From NCBI GenBank assembly GCA_947069175.1, contig CAMTDV010000022.1, positions 35,093,476-35,157,475 on the forward strand: DNA of 64,000 nt, given 5' to 3'. A model generated the notes under the pieces. That model searched no databases. It was not told where the DNA came from and saw nothing but the letters and a program-made list of their open reading frames with translations. Of this stretch, positions 34,041-44,135 are shown piece after piece (position 1 is the stretch's first letter; each line of letters begins with the position of its first letter). The DNA comes from Scalesia atractyloides (taxonomy: Eukaryota > Streptophyta > Magnoliopsida > Asterales > Asteraceae). A program made the position numbers and the translations under genes.

Positions 34041-37000
34041 TGTAACACCCCAACCACGTAAAACAACGAACCGCGACGGAGACATCGGGGAGTCATGTCA
34101 CAGAACTATTGTTTCACAACTCATGGAATTTAAAATTTTGTTTTATTAAGTTAAATGTTTACATTGTATTGGGATAACTAGAAAAAACACATAAATAAAT
34201 TGTCTTTCATGTTTTAAGTCACTAAGGCCCGCATCCATTCCTACGTGAAGCATGCATCATATTATCAAGCAATGACTCCTGAAACATATGTGAATAGCGA
34301 TCAGCATAAAATGCCGACGAGTACACAGGTTTTGTGAGTGTGTCAAATTCCTGGCTTTGTATACATATTGCAACACCTAGTCCGACTACAAGAGTCATTA
34401 AGTGAAAACCTCGTATCAAAAGTGTTTGATATTGCAATATAATTAACCAACTAAAACAAGTTGGTTAGAGTTGTGAAAACCTTATAGCCATGAATCTTGA
34501 CCAAAACGTTTCTTTTGTAAAAAACCTTGTAACAGATTGATTCAAAAGAAAACTTCGTATGGTTTATATCTTTAATGGAAAATCATTATGTGACATTGTT
34601 CAAAACCATTTATTTGTGTTATAAACATTTGTTCGTGTTATAAACCATTCGTTTGTGTTATAAATCAATCATCTGTGTTATAAACCAATTGTCCATGTCA
34701 TAAACAAATCGTCCGTGTTTTTTTTTAATTATGAAAACTTTGATCGTTCTTTAATGAACACATTCAAACCTGTGTGGACTATACCACCAAAGGGTATCTT
34801 AATAGACCACCAAAGGGTCTCTTTAACTAGACTAATAAATCAACAAATGACTTGTTAATCAGAAACAATTTCTGTCATTACCCAAACTTTCACCAAATCC
34901 ACTGAACAGTCCGATATAGGGATCGTCAGTCCTATGGTACCATAACATATTACTGGTCGGGTCGGCCAAAACTAATGAATTGCATTTGTGTTATAGATAA
35001 GGCATCAACAAGTTGTTCACTTTATTGAAATCGTATTTGTTTTATATATAAACCATAGACATTGTTTTTGAAAACTTGAAAATTATTTAGCACATATGAG
35101 TCACCACAAAACATTTGTAGAACGTAAAAGAAGGGAACTATGTACTCACTTAGGATTATGAAAGTATTCTTGATCAACAGAATAAACAAAGCTCAAACGT
35201 GTCCTAATGTGTTAGATAAATATGGTAGCGTGTCTGGACTACAAATGGGAGATCAGATAGAATGATGTATAAACCAAATGAGTGTTGGAACTCATGTGAT
35301 CTGGTTTAACAAACTTAACATCCTGATTTGGAAAGGATCCTAAGTGCTTTTGACCTATTATTACTCGTTAAGTTAGTTTAACGGGTCATTAGCATAAACG
35401 CGTGATCGGATAGTTAAACATGTCCTATGATAAGTATTAAATGCCCAAATATGTTTAAATATGTTATAACATCATTTTATATGTCAAAAATTTGGTTACA
35501 TGTGTTGAAAATGGATTTATGCGCAAAAGGGCATTTTGCTGTTTTTTTAAGAACATAGAAGTAACATATCATAACACTAACCAAATGATGTGACCACAAG
35601 TATAACCTTAGTAGGTTATTCCCTACACAACTGTGGTCACAAATATGTGTTTGGTCGGATCCTAAGATTGATAAAACGGGTCGGATTCGAAAGTCAAAGC
35701 GGTGGTCAAGACCGCTCAACTTACGACCCTAAATAAGCACTAAACTAAAAGTGACGAGTTAGACATGTTAAAATTTGTCTAACTAAGTTTATAAAACTGA
35801 TTTGGTATCAAAACTTGGTGTTTTGATACCCAAAAATAGTTCCGTCTTAAAATGCACATCATGCATATTTTGACCGAAACTTTGACTCATCACTTCGACT
35901 AGTAAACGTGGTAAAAAGAAGATGAAATCGTTAGGGATTATAACCTTCGTGATTACAATCACGTTGCAAAGTTCAATTGAACTTTGACTTGACCAAATAT
36001 GGTCAAACCCAAAAGTCAATCAAGAAGCCAAACTGTTCGAATTTTAGCTCAAAATAGCTAAAATAATGAAAGAACTAGGAAGAGTACTTACTCGTGTTGA
36101 AGAACACTTTTGGAACTCAAGATAGGAAGCTTCCAAAGGCTGGAAACAAGCTCCAAGAAGGATAGAAAGAAGAAATTCACACTTTGCTTTGAAGTGTTTC
36201 GATGTGGTGTGAAAAAAATGAAAGAATCATGGGGTATTTATAGTATTTTAGGATCAAGGAGGTGATGACAAGTGTCCTCAAGTATCGATTAGTGTTCTAA
36301 CATGTTTCAACACCAAATTAAGTGTGGAAAAATGAGTGCTAGGCATAAAAAATTGGAGATAGGTGGCAAACTTGGTGAAGAAGCAAAAATCTTTATTATT
36401 TTTTTCACATTTTTGGCCATTGGACTTGTATTTTAACTTGTTTGCCATTTTAACCCCTTTAAGCTAATATTTAGGTTATATAAAGGTTTTAAGACATGTC
36501 TAAGTTGGATTATGCCAAAAAAATGTCGTGGATGTCGGTTCGTTCGGTTTAGTTCAGTTTATGGTTACGCGTTTGGCAAAAATGCATAAAACGCTTTAAC
36601 GAACACGAAAATGATCGAAATTGTGCAATGGTTGACATTTTTGCATTCTCATCAATAAAACACAACATTTTATTGAATGCAAAAATATTTGAATTGATAC
36701 ACATGGTTCGTATCTTGAATACGTACCAGCAGACTTTTGTAGTTTGACGAAAATAGTCACTGGATTTGTATAAGCGGGTTTTTGTCATATCTAACCTTTC
36801 AAAACTTATATCTAAGTTATGTAAAGGGTGTTTAGGGTATGTGTAGATATGTACTTGTTTCAGAGTGTACGTTGCGTTAAACTGATTGCGTTTGAGTGTC
36901 AGTTAACGAATTAATTCCAAAAAAAATTTTGAGGGTTTGACATCGTGCAAGAAATTGAAATTGTAGAAATGTCTTAGATAATTATAAAAATTTCCGAAAT

Positions 37001-37071
37001 AAAACACAAGGTTTCATTGAATACAAAATTGTTTGTAATTGTACAGTGATTGAAAAGGCACAAATGTCACA
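34041..37071 (-). repeat. GypA-2 3' LTR (complete)
   Basis: It runs from TGTAACACCCC to AAATGTCACA on the plus strand, 3,031 bp, and is the best full-length LTR of the family here. It contains a 20-bp minisatellite (about 34610-34720) and an 18-bp palindrome around AAAGTTCAATTGAACTTT (near 35970). The minus-strand PPT-like AAAAGTAGGGGAGAC directly adjoins it at 37072. Confidence 0.92.
34610..34720. repeat. LTR-internal minisatellite, about 20 bp x 5-6
   Basis: Repeats of the form GTTATAAACCAATYGTCCGT. Equivalent arrays lie at about 585-685, 31340-31450, 41365-41470 and 44700-44790 in the other GypA LTRs, with varying copy number. Confidence 0.8.
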
Positions 37072-37582
37072 GTCTCCCCTACTTTTGAAAATTTCATCCC
37101 GAAATTTAACTAGAGGAAACTTTGTGAAAACAGATGTGGATATTTCGTTTTCATCTAATCATCTCGTTCCCAAGTAAATTTTGGGCCATGTTTGGATTCT
37201 CAGCGAACTTTAACTATCAGTATACGTCTACGCTTGAGTTTCTTGACTTCACGGTCCAATATCTCCACTGGTTTCTCAACAAAGTGCATAGTGTCATCAA
37301 TGAGAATTTCGTCGAGGGAAATGCGAAGGTTTGTATCGGCTAAACACTTTTTTAATTGGACACGTGGAATGTTAGGTGAATATCCCCAAGTTCAGGAGGT
37401 AGCTCAAGTCAGTAGATCAAGTTGGTAGGCCACCTTTCCGATTCTCTCAACGATCTTGAATGGTCCAATATATCATGGTGCAAGTTTTCCTTTATTTCCA
37501 AATCTAATCACACCTTTCCAAGGGGATACCTGACAAGGACGTGATCACCAAAAGGGCTTGCACATTTGTCCGCATAACTCTT
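37072..37582 (-). pseudogene. pol: GypA-2 integrase C-terminus with chromodomain-type tail
   Basis: The minus strand reads the post-integrase segment (LELPPELGDIHLTFHVSN) and, in shifted frame, a chromodomain-like tail ending near KYPHLF at about 37125. The tail is clearer in the array copies (47068-47456). Stops and shifts are present. In the chromovirus family this tail directs integration towards particular chromatin. It ends directly at the PPT and LTR. Confidence 0.8.
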
Positions 37583-38480
37583 TTAATGGCTTCTAGCTGT
37601 CAGAAGGTTATCGCGAATTTTCTTGACTTTGTCTTTTGTGTGGTGAATAAGTTCAAGTCCAGTGAGCTGAGCTTCACTGACCTCATTCCAGCAGACAGGT
37701 GAACGACATTTTTTACTGCATAGAGCTTCGAAAGGTGCCATATTGATGCTAGCGTGATAACTATTGTTGTAGGAGAATTCAACCAACGGTATATGCGAAT
37801 CCCAACTACCACCAAAGTCGATCACAAATGCTCTAAGCATATTCTCCAGTGTTTGAATTGTCCTTTCATATTGTCCATTTGTTTGAGGATGATAAGCAGT
37901 TCTCAGATTGAGTTTGGTTCCCATGGCAGATTGCATGGTCTTCCAAAAGTGAGATGAGAATCGAGCATCTCGATCGGATATGATGCTCAAAGGAACACCA
38001 TGACGAGATACAATCTCATCAACGTAGATCTTGGCGAGTTTGTCAGCAGATAGATCCTCACGATTTGCTATAAAGTGTGTTGACTTTGTTAGATGATCGA
38101 TGATTACCCAAATGGCATCATGACCCCTAGGTGTGCGCGGTAGTTTAGTGATGAGATCCATCGCAATATTCTCCCACTTCCATACTGGTATTTCTGGTTG
38201 CTCCAGTAAACCAGATGGGCACTGATGTTCTGCCTTAACTGTAAGACATGTTTGGCATTTATACACATACAAGGCAATGTCCTTCTTCATACCTGGCCAC
38301 CACTACTGGGTACGGGGATACTTATACATTTTGTCTGCACCAGGATGGATTGAATAACGAGACTTATGAGCTTCGTCCATCAATAAGGTGCGGAGATTGT
38401 CTTGACTAGGAATCCACAAACGGTTCTTGTAGTAGAGTAATCCGTTTTCTTTTATTTCGAGTTAAAGTTTGAGATTTTGT
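37583..38480 (-). pseudogene. pol: GypA-2 integrase
   Basis: The H2C2 zinc finger region at about 38380-38230 reads HKSRYSIHPGADKMY then KCQTCLTVKAEHQ. The catalytic core follows with WENIAMDLITKLPRTPRGHD, ISDRDARFSSHFWKTMQ and the AYHPQTNGQYERTIQTLENM block carrying the third acidic residue. Next is FGGSWDSHIPLVEFSYNNSY. The frame is open over 235 codons (38290-37583), so the catalytic part is relatively well kept, but flanking stops make it inactive. Confidence 0.92.
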
Positions 38481-39094
38481 GGCAGCTCATTTCTCAACAA
38501 GCTTTGGGTCACAAATGTATGTTGTGCTTGAAGGATACGTTTCTGGATATCAGATTGAACACGAACACAATGATGTTTGACACGTTCCATATGACTAAGC
38601 GCATTAGCCACAACATTCACCTAACTAGGATGGTAGCAAATCTCACAGTCGTAGTCATTCAGAAGTTCGACCCAACGTCGTTGTCTCATGTTTAGCTCCT
38701 TTTGATTGAATATGTGTTAGAGACTTTTGTGGTTAGTGAAAACCACACATTTCGTACCGTAAAGGTAGTGTCTCCAAATTTTTCGAGCAAAAACTATAGC
38801 TCCTAACTCAAGATCATGAGTTGTGTAGTTCTTCTCGTGGATTTTCAATTGTCTTGACGTATAGGCTATGACTTTGTCTCTTTGCATGAGAACACAACCA
38901 AGGCATAGGTTTGATGCATCACAATAGACAATGAAATCGTCGTTGCCATCAGGTAAAGATAAAATAGGAGCATCACAGAGTTTTTGTTTCAGTGCTTGAA
39001 AGGCTTCCTCTTGTTTGGGTCCCCACTCGAAAGGTTTATTCTTCTAAGTCAAAGTAGTGAGGGGAATCACGATCTTTGAAAAGTTCGTGATGAA
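38481..39094 (-). pseudogene. pol: GypA-2 RNase H
   Basis: Minus-strand similarity to the Ty3/gypsy RNase H: YTTHDLELGAIVFARKIWRH and KCVVFTNHKSL are visible near 38850-38710, then LNMRQRRWVELLNDYDCEI at about 38700-38640. Stops (for example in the CYHPS-VNVVANALS part) break it. It removes the RNA strand during reverse transcription and follows RT directly. Confidence 0.85.
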
Positions 39095-39850
39095 TCATCG
39101 ATAGTATCCAGCAAGACCAAGAAATGAACGAACTTCGGTAGGAGTAGTAGGTGTACTCCAATCCCTAATCGCACTAATTTTGGCGTGATCTACATGTATA
39201 CCTTGTTTCTTTATAATGTGTCCCAAAAATTGAACTTCTTTTAGCCAAAATTCACACTTGGAGAATTTGGCGTAAAGTTGTTCTTCCTTCAGGAGTTCAA
39301 TCGTTAGACGTAGATGTTGTTCGCAATCGGCTCGAGACATAGAATAAATGAGGATGTCATCCATGAAAACAATGATGAACTTATTTAAATAAGGTTTACA
39401 AACCCTATTCATTAAGTCCATGAAGATGGCAGGAGCATTCGTCAAACCAAAAGGCATGACAGTGAACTCGTAATGGCCGTATCGAGTGCGAAAAGTAGTC
39501 TTGGGAATATCTTCTTCGAGTACACAAAGTTGATGATACCCAGAACGCAGATCAATCTTTAAAAAGCAGGTCGCACCTTGTAGCTGATCAAGAGATCATC
39601 AATGCGAGGTAGGGGAGGATCCATCCTTCTTTTTCACGAATAGGACAGGAGCGCCCCAAGGTGAAAAGCTCGGACGAATGAATCCCTTGTCTAAAATTTC
39701 TTGGAGTTGCTTTGACAACTCTTTCATTTCAGACGGTGCAATACGGTTAGGAGATTTGGCAATTGGGTTGGCACTAGGTACAAGGTCTATACGAAACTCA
39801 ATGACGAATTGGGGGTAAACCCATGTAGCTCTTCAGGAAACACCTTAGGA
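39095..39850 (-). pseudogene. pol: GypA-2 reverse transcriptase
   Basis: Minus-strand blocks: PSFSPWGAPVLFVKKKDGS (about 39680-39625), then a gap where about 30 residues of the RT palm are missing, then FGLTNAPAIFMDLMNRV and the catalytic FMDDILIYS (FMDD at 39367-39356, the gypsy form of YxDD). HLRLTIELLKEEQLYAKFSK and FLGLAGYYR complete the thumb. The open part is 39457-39095; upstream it is frameshifted. Confidence 0.93.
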
Positions 39851-39923
39851 TATTCCCGAACAACGGGGATGTCCTAAACAGTTTTGCCCTTGCCTTTTTC
39901 CTCTAGGATATGTGCCAAGAAAG

Positions 39924-40429
39924 CTACATAATTCTTTCGTAGGTATTTTGGGCCTGGATACAGGTCATGAGTTTTAGGCTACTAGAGGGTTTCTCTCCGT
40001 GAACTTCTAAGGTTTCGCCAAAGGAAACAGGTATACGAACAACCTTGTCAAAACAGATCACCTCAGCATGGGGTTTGGTTAACCAATCCATTCCTATGAT
40101 GATGTCAAAACTCTCGAGTTGCAATGGTGTGAGGTTAATGGGAAAAAAGGTGTCGAGCACAAGGGGTCACCACTAACTGTTTCCACTGTTAAGGGTTTTC
40201 CTAGTTTAGTTCTAGGCATCGAAAGCAAAGGTTCAAAGGCTACTGATACAAAGCTTCTATCGGCACCTGAATCGAAAAGAATAGAAACAGGATGATTGTT
40301 ATTAGCACGAGCCTCATTGGCATTGATGTTAAATGTACATCCATGGACTGGATTTGCATTCGCGTTCACCAATTTTGGGCAGTTGTTTCTAAACTAACCC
40401 ATCTCGCCACAGTTGTAGCAAGAACTAAG
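39924..40429 (-). pseudogene. pol: GypA-2 protease with second zinc knuckle
   Basis: The second gag knuckle reads CYNCGEMG then a stop and FRNNC (about 40425-40385). The protease follows with the active site DSGAD (40273-40259) in the context SILFDSGADRSFVSVAF. The rest of the protease fold is LTPLQLESFDIIIGMDWLTK (about 40135-40075). There is a frameshift near 40150. It cleaves the polyprotein in active relatives. Confidence 0.88.
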
Positions 40430-40808
40430 TGGGAACGGGGGTCTAGTAGGCTTGGCTTGGGGTTGAACAGGGTTCTGAATAGCTTGTTTTGGGGCCAAAC
40501 GACAAACATTGGCTATGTGACCGAATCTTCCACACGAGGTACATTGGCGACACTATAGGTGAGCTTGATGGTAACCATTGCACCGGTTGCACAATGGTGC
40601 AGTACCAGCATAGGGTTTCCTCGCAGGAGGTTGTGTTGGCTGGTTTTGAGTGTTCTGGTTGGGTTGTGCAACAACTGCAAAGTTCTGTGAAGCCTTTCAC
40701 TTCCTCGACTTCTTGGAAGACTCAGCTTTGTTCTCATTTGTTTTCTCTTGAGTGGTCTTAGCTCCTGTTTCTTGTCGCCCTTGCGAAACAGTTTCCCCTT
40801 CTTGACCC
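40430..40808 (-). pseudogene. gag: GypA-2 gag C-terminal end with zinc knuckle
   Basis: On the minus strand a Gln/Asn/Pro-rich linker (QPNQNTQNQPTQPPARK) is followed by a CxxC...CxxC cluster: CNRCNGYHQAH and CRQCTSCGRFGHIANVC (about 40600-40500). A stop codon lies between the clusters. Upstream (right) it runs straight into LTR sequence near 40808, so the N-terminal capsid part, PBS and leader are deleted. It aligns with 1241-1534 of GypA-1. Confidence 0.82.
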
Positions 40809-42199
40809 GAGACCGCGTAAAACAACGAACCGCGGCGGAAACGTCGGGGATTCATGTCACAGAACTATTGTTTCACAACTCGTGGAATTAAAATTTTTGT
40901 TTTATTAAGTTAAATGTTTACATTGTCTTGGGATATACAGAAACAACATATAAATAAATTGTCTTTCATGTTTTAAGTCACTAAGGCCCGCGTCCATTCC
41001 TACGTGAAGCATGCATCGTAATATCAAGCATTGAATCCTTAAACATATGTGAAAAGAAGTTAGCATAAAAATGCCGGAGAGTACATTGGTTTTTTGAGTG
41101 TGTCAAATTCGTCGCTTTGTATACATATAGCAACACCTCGTCGACTACAAGAGTTCATTAAGTGAAAACCTCGTATCACAAGTGTTTGATATTGCAATAC
41201 AATTAACCAACTAAAACAAGTTAGTTAGAGTTGTGAAAACCTTATAGCCATGAATCTTGACCAAAACGTTTCTTTTGTAAAAACCTTGTAATCGGTTGAT
41301 TCAAAAGAAAACTTTGTATGGTTTATATCTATTAGTGAAAATCATTGCGTACATTGTTAAAAACCAGTTGTCCTATAATCCATTTGTCCGTCTTATAAAC
41401 CATTCGTCTGTGTTCTAAATCAATCGTCCATGTCATAAACCAATTGTCCATGTCATAAATAAATCTCCCTTGTTTTAATTGCGAAAACTTTTGATTGTTC
41501 TTTAATGAACATATTCAAACCTATGTTGAGTATACCACCAAAGGGTATCTTCAATAGACCACCAAAGGGTTTCTTTAACTAGACTTAACCAGAAACAGTT
41601 TCTTTCATTACCCAAACTTCCACCAAATCCAGTCGTCGATAATGGGATTGTCAGTCCTATGGTACCATAACATACTATTGGTCGGCTCGACAAAAGCTAA
41701 TGAATGTCATTCGTGTTATCGATAACGCATCAACAAGTTGTTCACATTATTGAAATCGTATTATTTTATATATAAACCATAGACATTGTTTTTTTTTGAA
41801 AACTTGAAAATGATTTAGCACATATGAGTCACCCCAAAACATCGCAAAACGTAATAGGGGAACTATGTACTCATTTGGGATTGCGAAAGTGTTCTTGATC
41901 AAAGGAATAAACAAAGCTCAAACATGTCCTAATGTGTCAGTTAAATATGTTAGCGTGTCAGGACTACAAACGGAAGATCGGATAGAATGAAGTCTTATAA
42001 ACCAAACGAGTGTTGGAATTCATGTGATATGGTTTAACAAACTTAACATTCTGATTTGCAAAGGATCCTAAGTGCTTTTGACCCATTATGACTCGTTAAG
42101 GTAGTTTATGCTACTTTAACGGGTCTTTAGCGTAAACGCATGATCAGATGGTTAAACATATCCTATCATAAGTCTTAAATGCCCGAACATGTTTGAAAA
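40809..42199 (-). repeat. GypA-2 5' LTR, truncated at both ends
   Basis: The homology to 34041-35460 starts a few bases into the LTR (GACCGCGTAAAAC) and stops after ATGCCCGAACATGTTTGAAAA. The right-hand part, holding U3 and its promoter in transcription sense, is missing. The left junction has a short overlap with gag, suggesting illegitimate recombination. Confidence 0.82.
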
Positions 42200-42844
42200 A
42201 GGGCATATAGGTAAATCTATAATTGTCATTAATTAGCTAATTAATTAAACTTGTAACTCTTTTTTTTAATATACTTTTTCAAGACAAAATATTTTTGTGA
42301 AGGACAATTTTCAACATGTGTAGGATAAATTTTATATGTGTAGGATAAATTTTTAAATGTGTAGGGTATTTTTACATGTGTGCAGGGTAAATTTCCGATA
42401 AGAATAAGATATATGTAGGATAAATTTTGAAATGTGTACGATATAATATTTTTGTTTTATTAACGAGAGATAACATAATTATAATGAGAGGAGTTATAAA
42501 CTATTTAATGTTTTACCATTATCACCTTTCTTCTTTTTCTTCTCACATTAAATTTCTTCTCAAATGAGCATTCCCCTAAATACATACATATATATATGTA
42601 TATTATTCCATCCATTTTAACTTAAGAAACATATATATAATTGTTTAATAAAATTGTTGGATGATTAAGACTTAAACCTTACCATTAAGGATCGTCTAAT
42701 CATGATTAAGGTTATTAATCATGATTAACCATTTAATCATCTTTTAATTACTCCTTAATAGCGATTAGATTTTAGAAAATTTTGCCATAGTTTCTCCTAA
42801 GCTATGGCGTTTTCCACATTTTTTAAAGTATGATATATTTATTG
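42200..42844. other. AT-rich non-LTR sequence with short repeats
   Basis: No reading frame of note. From about 42308 to 42440 a unit of about 20 bp, ATGTGTAGGATAAATTTT, is repeated about six times with changes. From 42650 to 42780 there are repeats of ATTAATCATGATTAA. Origin unknown; a decayed DNA transposon is possible but I see no terminal repeats. Confidence 0.5.
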
Positions 42845-43852
42845 TCACACCCTGGTCGTAACGGAAGTGCAATTGTGTGACTATGAGGTAATCATTGTAA
42901 CCAATTGTTTAAAAAAATATAAATCAACAACGATTCTATATATGTTAAGTTGCAACCAAAGTTTACAAGTTCCCAAAACAAGTTATAAGGTTTAGACAAG
43001 TTCACAATGTTATCCAAAGTATAGTTTTTGAGTTACATTACACTTTAAACCAAAAGATTGTTTTCATTATAAAAGCATGTTGAGGTTTTGACCCCTTTAT
43101 ACCCATACGAGGTTGTGATATAAGAGACAAATCCTCCAAAAAAGCATCCGTTGTCATGTTCATTCCCACTTCCTGTAGTCTTTCACTGGCTCAAGTTTTG
43201 CGTCTTGAAATACATGTAAGTTTGAAAAGTCCACATAAAGTTGGCGAGTTCATGTAGTTATTGTTCTGTATGAGATGTCTTGTTTGTAATCCAGTAATGA
43301 AATCTTAGTATGTTATTAGCATTCATAGAGTTTAAGGATCTATCAGTGTGTAACTAGCACCCTGACATATGTGCCATAAGTAAGTAACCAAACCGAGACA
43401 AATCTTGACATTAATTGGGATCAATAAAGCACTCCTAAAGAGTTAACAAACCAGGAGTGGAGCGCACCTCAAACTCCATAGATCTATACCTTTTGCACCT
43501 TGGTCACTAAGTGATTAATGGTTACTCTTGTCATCACCCTACTTACGCACATTGATTGTGTTATCATCTAACCCCATAACTAACCTACCATTTGTTATGA
43601 CATGTATTTCCCCTCGATTGTTTTACAAACAAAACTTTGAAAGGAGGGACATGAACTCACAATTTTGCGTTACAAATGTCATACTAGTGAAATTCAAGTG
43701 TCCGTATACGTGTGTAACCTACATGTGTATTAACTTCATTAGACCCTTAGGTCTCATTGGACCTCATACAAGTTGTTCATCTTGAATTCTTGTTATGTCT
43801 TTATTTATCTCTTTTGAACAACTTTATTGTTTTCATAGTGTTGGTACTTCGT

Positions 43853-43906
<54 letters not shown>
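43853..43906. repeat. (AT)n microsatellite
   Basis: About 27 uninterrupted AT dinucleotides, ending at TATATTTTGTC. Confidence 0.97.
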
Positions 43907-43910
<4 letters not shown>

Positions 43911-43974
43911 TCATGTATTTATTTATGTTTGAACAGGCCTTGCCCTTCATGTGTTCTCGTGCCTTGCACGCGTG

Positions 43975-44132
43975 TCATTAGGCCTAACGCATGTCTTTAT
44001 GTCTTTGAGGCCTAGCCCATGTTATCATGTCCTTGGGCTTAGCCCATTTAATCTTTCCTTTGGGCCTAGCCCATGTTAACATGTCTTTGGGCTTAGCCCA
44101 TGTTATCTTGTCCTTGGGCCTAGCTCATGTAA
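43975..44132. repeat. 30-bp minisatellite, about 5 copies
   Basis: Repeats of TTGGGCCTAGCCCATGT followed by TATCATGTCC-like sequence. Each unit holds the near-palindrome GGGCCTAGCCC / GGGCTTAGCCC. It ends three bases before a GypA LTR. Confidence 0.85.
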
Positions 44133-44135
44133 TCT

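Larger units (their letters stand above)
34041..42199 (-). mobile_element. GypA-2: degraded Tekay/Del-type Ty3/gypsy element
   Basis: Minus-strand order: 5' LTR remnant (42199-40809), gag end, PR, RT, RNase H, integrase, chromodomain-type tail, PPT region, 3' LTR (37071-34041). The PBS, leader and most of gag are deleted: LTR sequence is joined directly to gag near 40808. The pol order PR-RT-RH-IN is that of Ty3/gypsy. The C-terminal chromodomain-type tail and about 3-kb LTRs fit Tekay/Del. Confidence 0.9.
42845..44135 (-). repeat. Probable LTR fragment of another gypsy family
   Basis: It begins TGTCACACCCTGGTCGTAAC, a typical Ty3/gypsy LTR terminus in the same sense as the GypA LTRs, and shows a distantly similar layout. 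A GGACATGAACTCAC motif sits where GypA has GGAACTATGTACTCAC. It is cut by the GypA LTR at 44136. No internal region or PBS is visible. Confidence 0.45.
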
